This document shows, piece by piece, positions 62,360-64,000 of a stretch of 64,000 nt of DNA. A program made the position numbers and the translations under genes. Source of the stretch: Bedellia somnulentella (lineage: Eukaryota; Arthropoda; Insecta; Lepidoptera; Bedelliidae); the NCBI GenBank assembly GCA_963576735.1, contig OY755198.1, forward strand, positions 4,588,001 through 4,652,000, written 5' to 3'. The notes under the pieces were generated by a model, which saw only the letters and a list, made by a program, of their open reading frames with translations, was not told where the DNA came from and searched no databases. The first letter of the stretch is position 1. The number at the start of each line of letters is the position of its first letter.

Positions 62360-63560
62360 TTTTTATTTTTTTTTTTATTTTATTTTATTCAGGAAACAAA
62401 CAGTTGTTTTAACAAATATGTATAAAGTTTACAAGGACATATCATAAACCTATAGTTCCCTAAATGTATAGAAACAATTGAAATTAGTGTAGTTTGATTC
62501 TAGCTAGATGTATGTTTAAATAAAACATTTTACAAGTTTCAAAAGGTTCTCAAGTGAGATACAATAACAATAAAAAAAAAGTAATAAAAATAACAATAAC
62601 AACAAAAGTAATATTACAAATCCAAAAATAGTTTTTTAAGGCATCTTAGAAATGAGCTTCGACTGTTTTCAAACAAATCAATTTGAGATGAAAATTCCTT
62701 ATTATATAAATCAACACTACGTCTAAAGAAATTATTGCATGTATAAACAGTTCTATGTTTAGGAGCAGAAAATAAATAATTGTTACGAGCACCTTGTCTG
62801 GGTATACGGAATGAAATTTTTTCTAAAAGATGAGGGGAATCTACAACATTATTTAAAATTTTGTAAAGAAACGTTAAGTCACACTGTTTTCGTCTATTTT
62901 GAAGAGAAGGCAAATTATGGGTTTTAAGAGAATTGTTATAGTTGATATAATTGTTATTACACCTATATTCCAATGATTTAATAAACTTTTTTTGTACTTT
63001 CTCAATCCGAGTGATATGACAGGCATAAAATGGTGACCATATTACGCAGGCAAATTCTAACAGCGATCTTACATAGCTAAAGTAGAGGACTTTTAAAGTA
63101 TAGGGGTTTTGAAAAGGCTTAGATATTCGAAGTATAAAGCCAAGCTGTCTAAAGGCTTTTTTAATCATTTGGTCTATATGAAGATTAAAAGAAAGTTTAG
63201 AATCCATTATTATTCCAAGATCACGTATTGATGTAACACGTTTCAGAGGTATATCATTAAACTTATAATTGAAGGTAATAGGGTTATGTTTACGAGTATA
63301 GGTAATAATAGAGCATTTTTCTAAATTAAGGTCAAGTTGATTATAACGAAAGTATGTAGATAAATTATCTAAGTCGGATTGTAGACCGTTGCAGTCGTCT
63401 GGAGAATAAATAACTTTAAAAATTTTTGCGTCATCAGCATACAATAAACATTGAGACTTTGATATTGAATTTGAAATATCGTTAATATATAGAATAAACA
63501 GGACAGGGCCTAAATGTGAACCTTGGGGAACTCCCGAGGGTATTCCCAGGAATCTGGAAA
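62360..63560 (-). mobile_element. LINE (jockey-like), 5' truncated
   Basis: The - strand begins near 63560 inside the reverse transcriptase ([20 protein letters not shown], then LLYADDAKIF with the catalytic Asp pair). It continues through the C-terminal frame to the stop at 62614. The 3' UTR runs to about 62360 and ends in A-rich sequence (T runs on +). It is clearly a different family from LINE-A at 28050. Confidence 0.82.
62614..63444 (-). pseudogene. Reverse transcriptase C-terminal part of a jockey-like LINE
   Basis: A 276-codon open frame: YADDAKIFKVIYSPDDC, LDLNLEKCSIITYTRK, RVTSIRDLGIIMDSKLSFNL, YFSYVRSLLEFACVIWSPFY, RIEKVQKKFIKSLEYRC. No stop is seen, but the N-terminal half is absent. 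Confidence 0.82.
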
Positions 63561-63577
63561 TAAATAAATAAGTATTG

Positions 63578-63680
63578 TTAAATAAAGGTTGCTAGTGATT
63601 GGTCTCCAACCACATCACGTAAGAAACCCCAGTACCCTGAGCCTTTTCATACCCGCAGGAAGAAATGGGATTAGCGCTAA
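63578..63680 (-). repeat. SINE-A fragment
   Basis: AATAAAGGTTGCTAGTGATT, GGTCTCCAACCACATC and CCCGCAGGAAGAAATGGG fit the middle of an antisense copy. Confidence 0.5.
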
Positions 63681-63699
63681 TATATTCATCTATACTTAC

Positions 63700-64000
63700 T
63701 TACTTATACTCACGCCCATTGTTCCCATTCTTTTCAATCTATTCATGGACGACTGTTTGAAAGAACTACGCGAAAGTGATTATGGTATGAGAATGGGAGG
63801 ATTCATCATTAAATGCCTATTATACGCTGACGATCAAGTATTACTTGCATCAACGGTAAATGAGTTGCAAGAGATGGTGAATATTGCGCGTAAGTCTTTT
63901 GAAAGAGAGGGCATGCGAGTGAATGTGGACAAAACCAAGACAATGGTTTTCGAGAGAGAGAAAAAGGATGACAGAATGTGAGATTACAATAGGTGGCAAG
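63700..64000 (+). pseudogene. LINE fragment (shared-tail family) with inverted 5' part
   Basis: 63700-63730 is the LINE 3' end in antisense (TATACTCACGCCCATTGTTC). It is followed at once by the reverse transcriptase in sense: LFNLFMDDCLKELRESDYGM, CLLYADDQVLLA, INVDKTKTMV-like VNVDKTKTMVFER. The sequence is close to the copy at 12549-14050 (13111-13340). A frame change lies near 63960. The arrangement fits twin priming. It continues past the window end. Confidence 0.7.

Noticed and set aside
1..64000. A CRISPR array among the regularly shaped repeats
   Set aside because: The repeats are 250-370 bases, dispersed, in both orientations and have target duplications; there are no short evenly spaced repeats and no cas genes.

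Overview
The window looks like nuclear DNA of a moth or butterfly. It is AT-rich, its host genes are split by GT-AG introns, and it is packed with insect-type transposable elements: mariner, PIF/Harbinger, Helitrons, non-LTR retrotransposons and SINEs. Repeat copies carry recognisable target-site duplications and nest inside one another. No bacterial, viral or CRISPR features were seen.

Host genes. (1) Two large exons on the + strand (3323-4441 and 14603-15814) each encode the C-terminal six membrane segments of an SLC16 (monocarboxylate-transporter-like) protein. Both start in phase 0 and end at a stop codon, and no exon for the N-terminal half was found between them. They are therefore either tandem paralogues or alternative last exons of one gene that starts upstream. 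(2) A complete 19-exon gene on the - strand (50888 down to 20852) encodes an approximately 698-residue secreted, probably GPI-anchored Xaa-Pro aminopeptidase of family M24B, with all five metal ligands. I rebuilt it exon by exon and the reading frame stays open throughout. (3) A two-exon THAP-domain remnant lies at 53244-53760 (+). (4) The first coding exon of a flavin polyamine/spermine oxidase lies at 57303-57478 (+); the gene runs out of the window.

Layout. 1-3322: repeats and upstream intron. 3323-4441: first transporter exon. 4442-14602: AT-rich DNA holding a 276-bp-arm palindrome, a near-complete mariner inside another inverted-repeat element, SINEs and a non-LTR element. 14603-15814: second transporter exon. 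15815-20800: mostly unique DNA with a few SINEs. 20852-50888: the aminopeptidase gene, whose introns hold most of the mobile elements. 50900-57300: repeats, the THAP remnant and a pair of foldback elements with a tRNA-like core. 57303-64000: the oxidase exon and a nested stack of retroelements.

Mobile elements. About 30 copies of a roughly 245-bp repeat (SINE-A) and about ten of a tRNA-headed SINE (SINE-B) share one 3' end with an autonomous non-LTR element present here as an open reading frame at 12549-14024 and several fragments. That end is a short C-rich/G-rich hairpin, then GGCGTGAG, then a TATG-type tail. It suggests that one LINE enzyme moves all three. Other items of note are a foldback element built around a tRNA-like core, a pair of Helitrons in opposite orientation around exons 7 and 8, a decayed Helitron with helicase motifs, and a Dong/R4-like element sitting in a TTA repeat.
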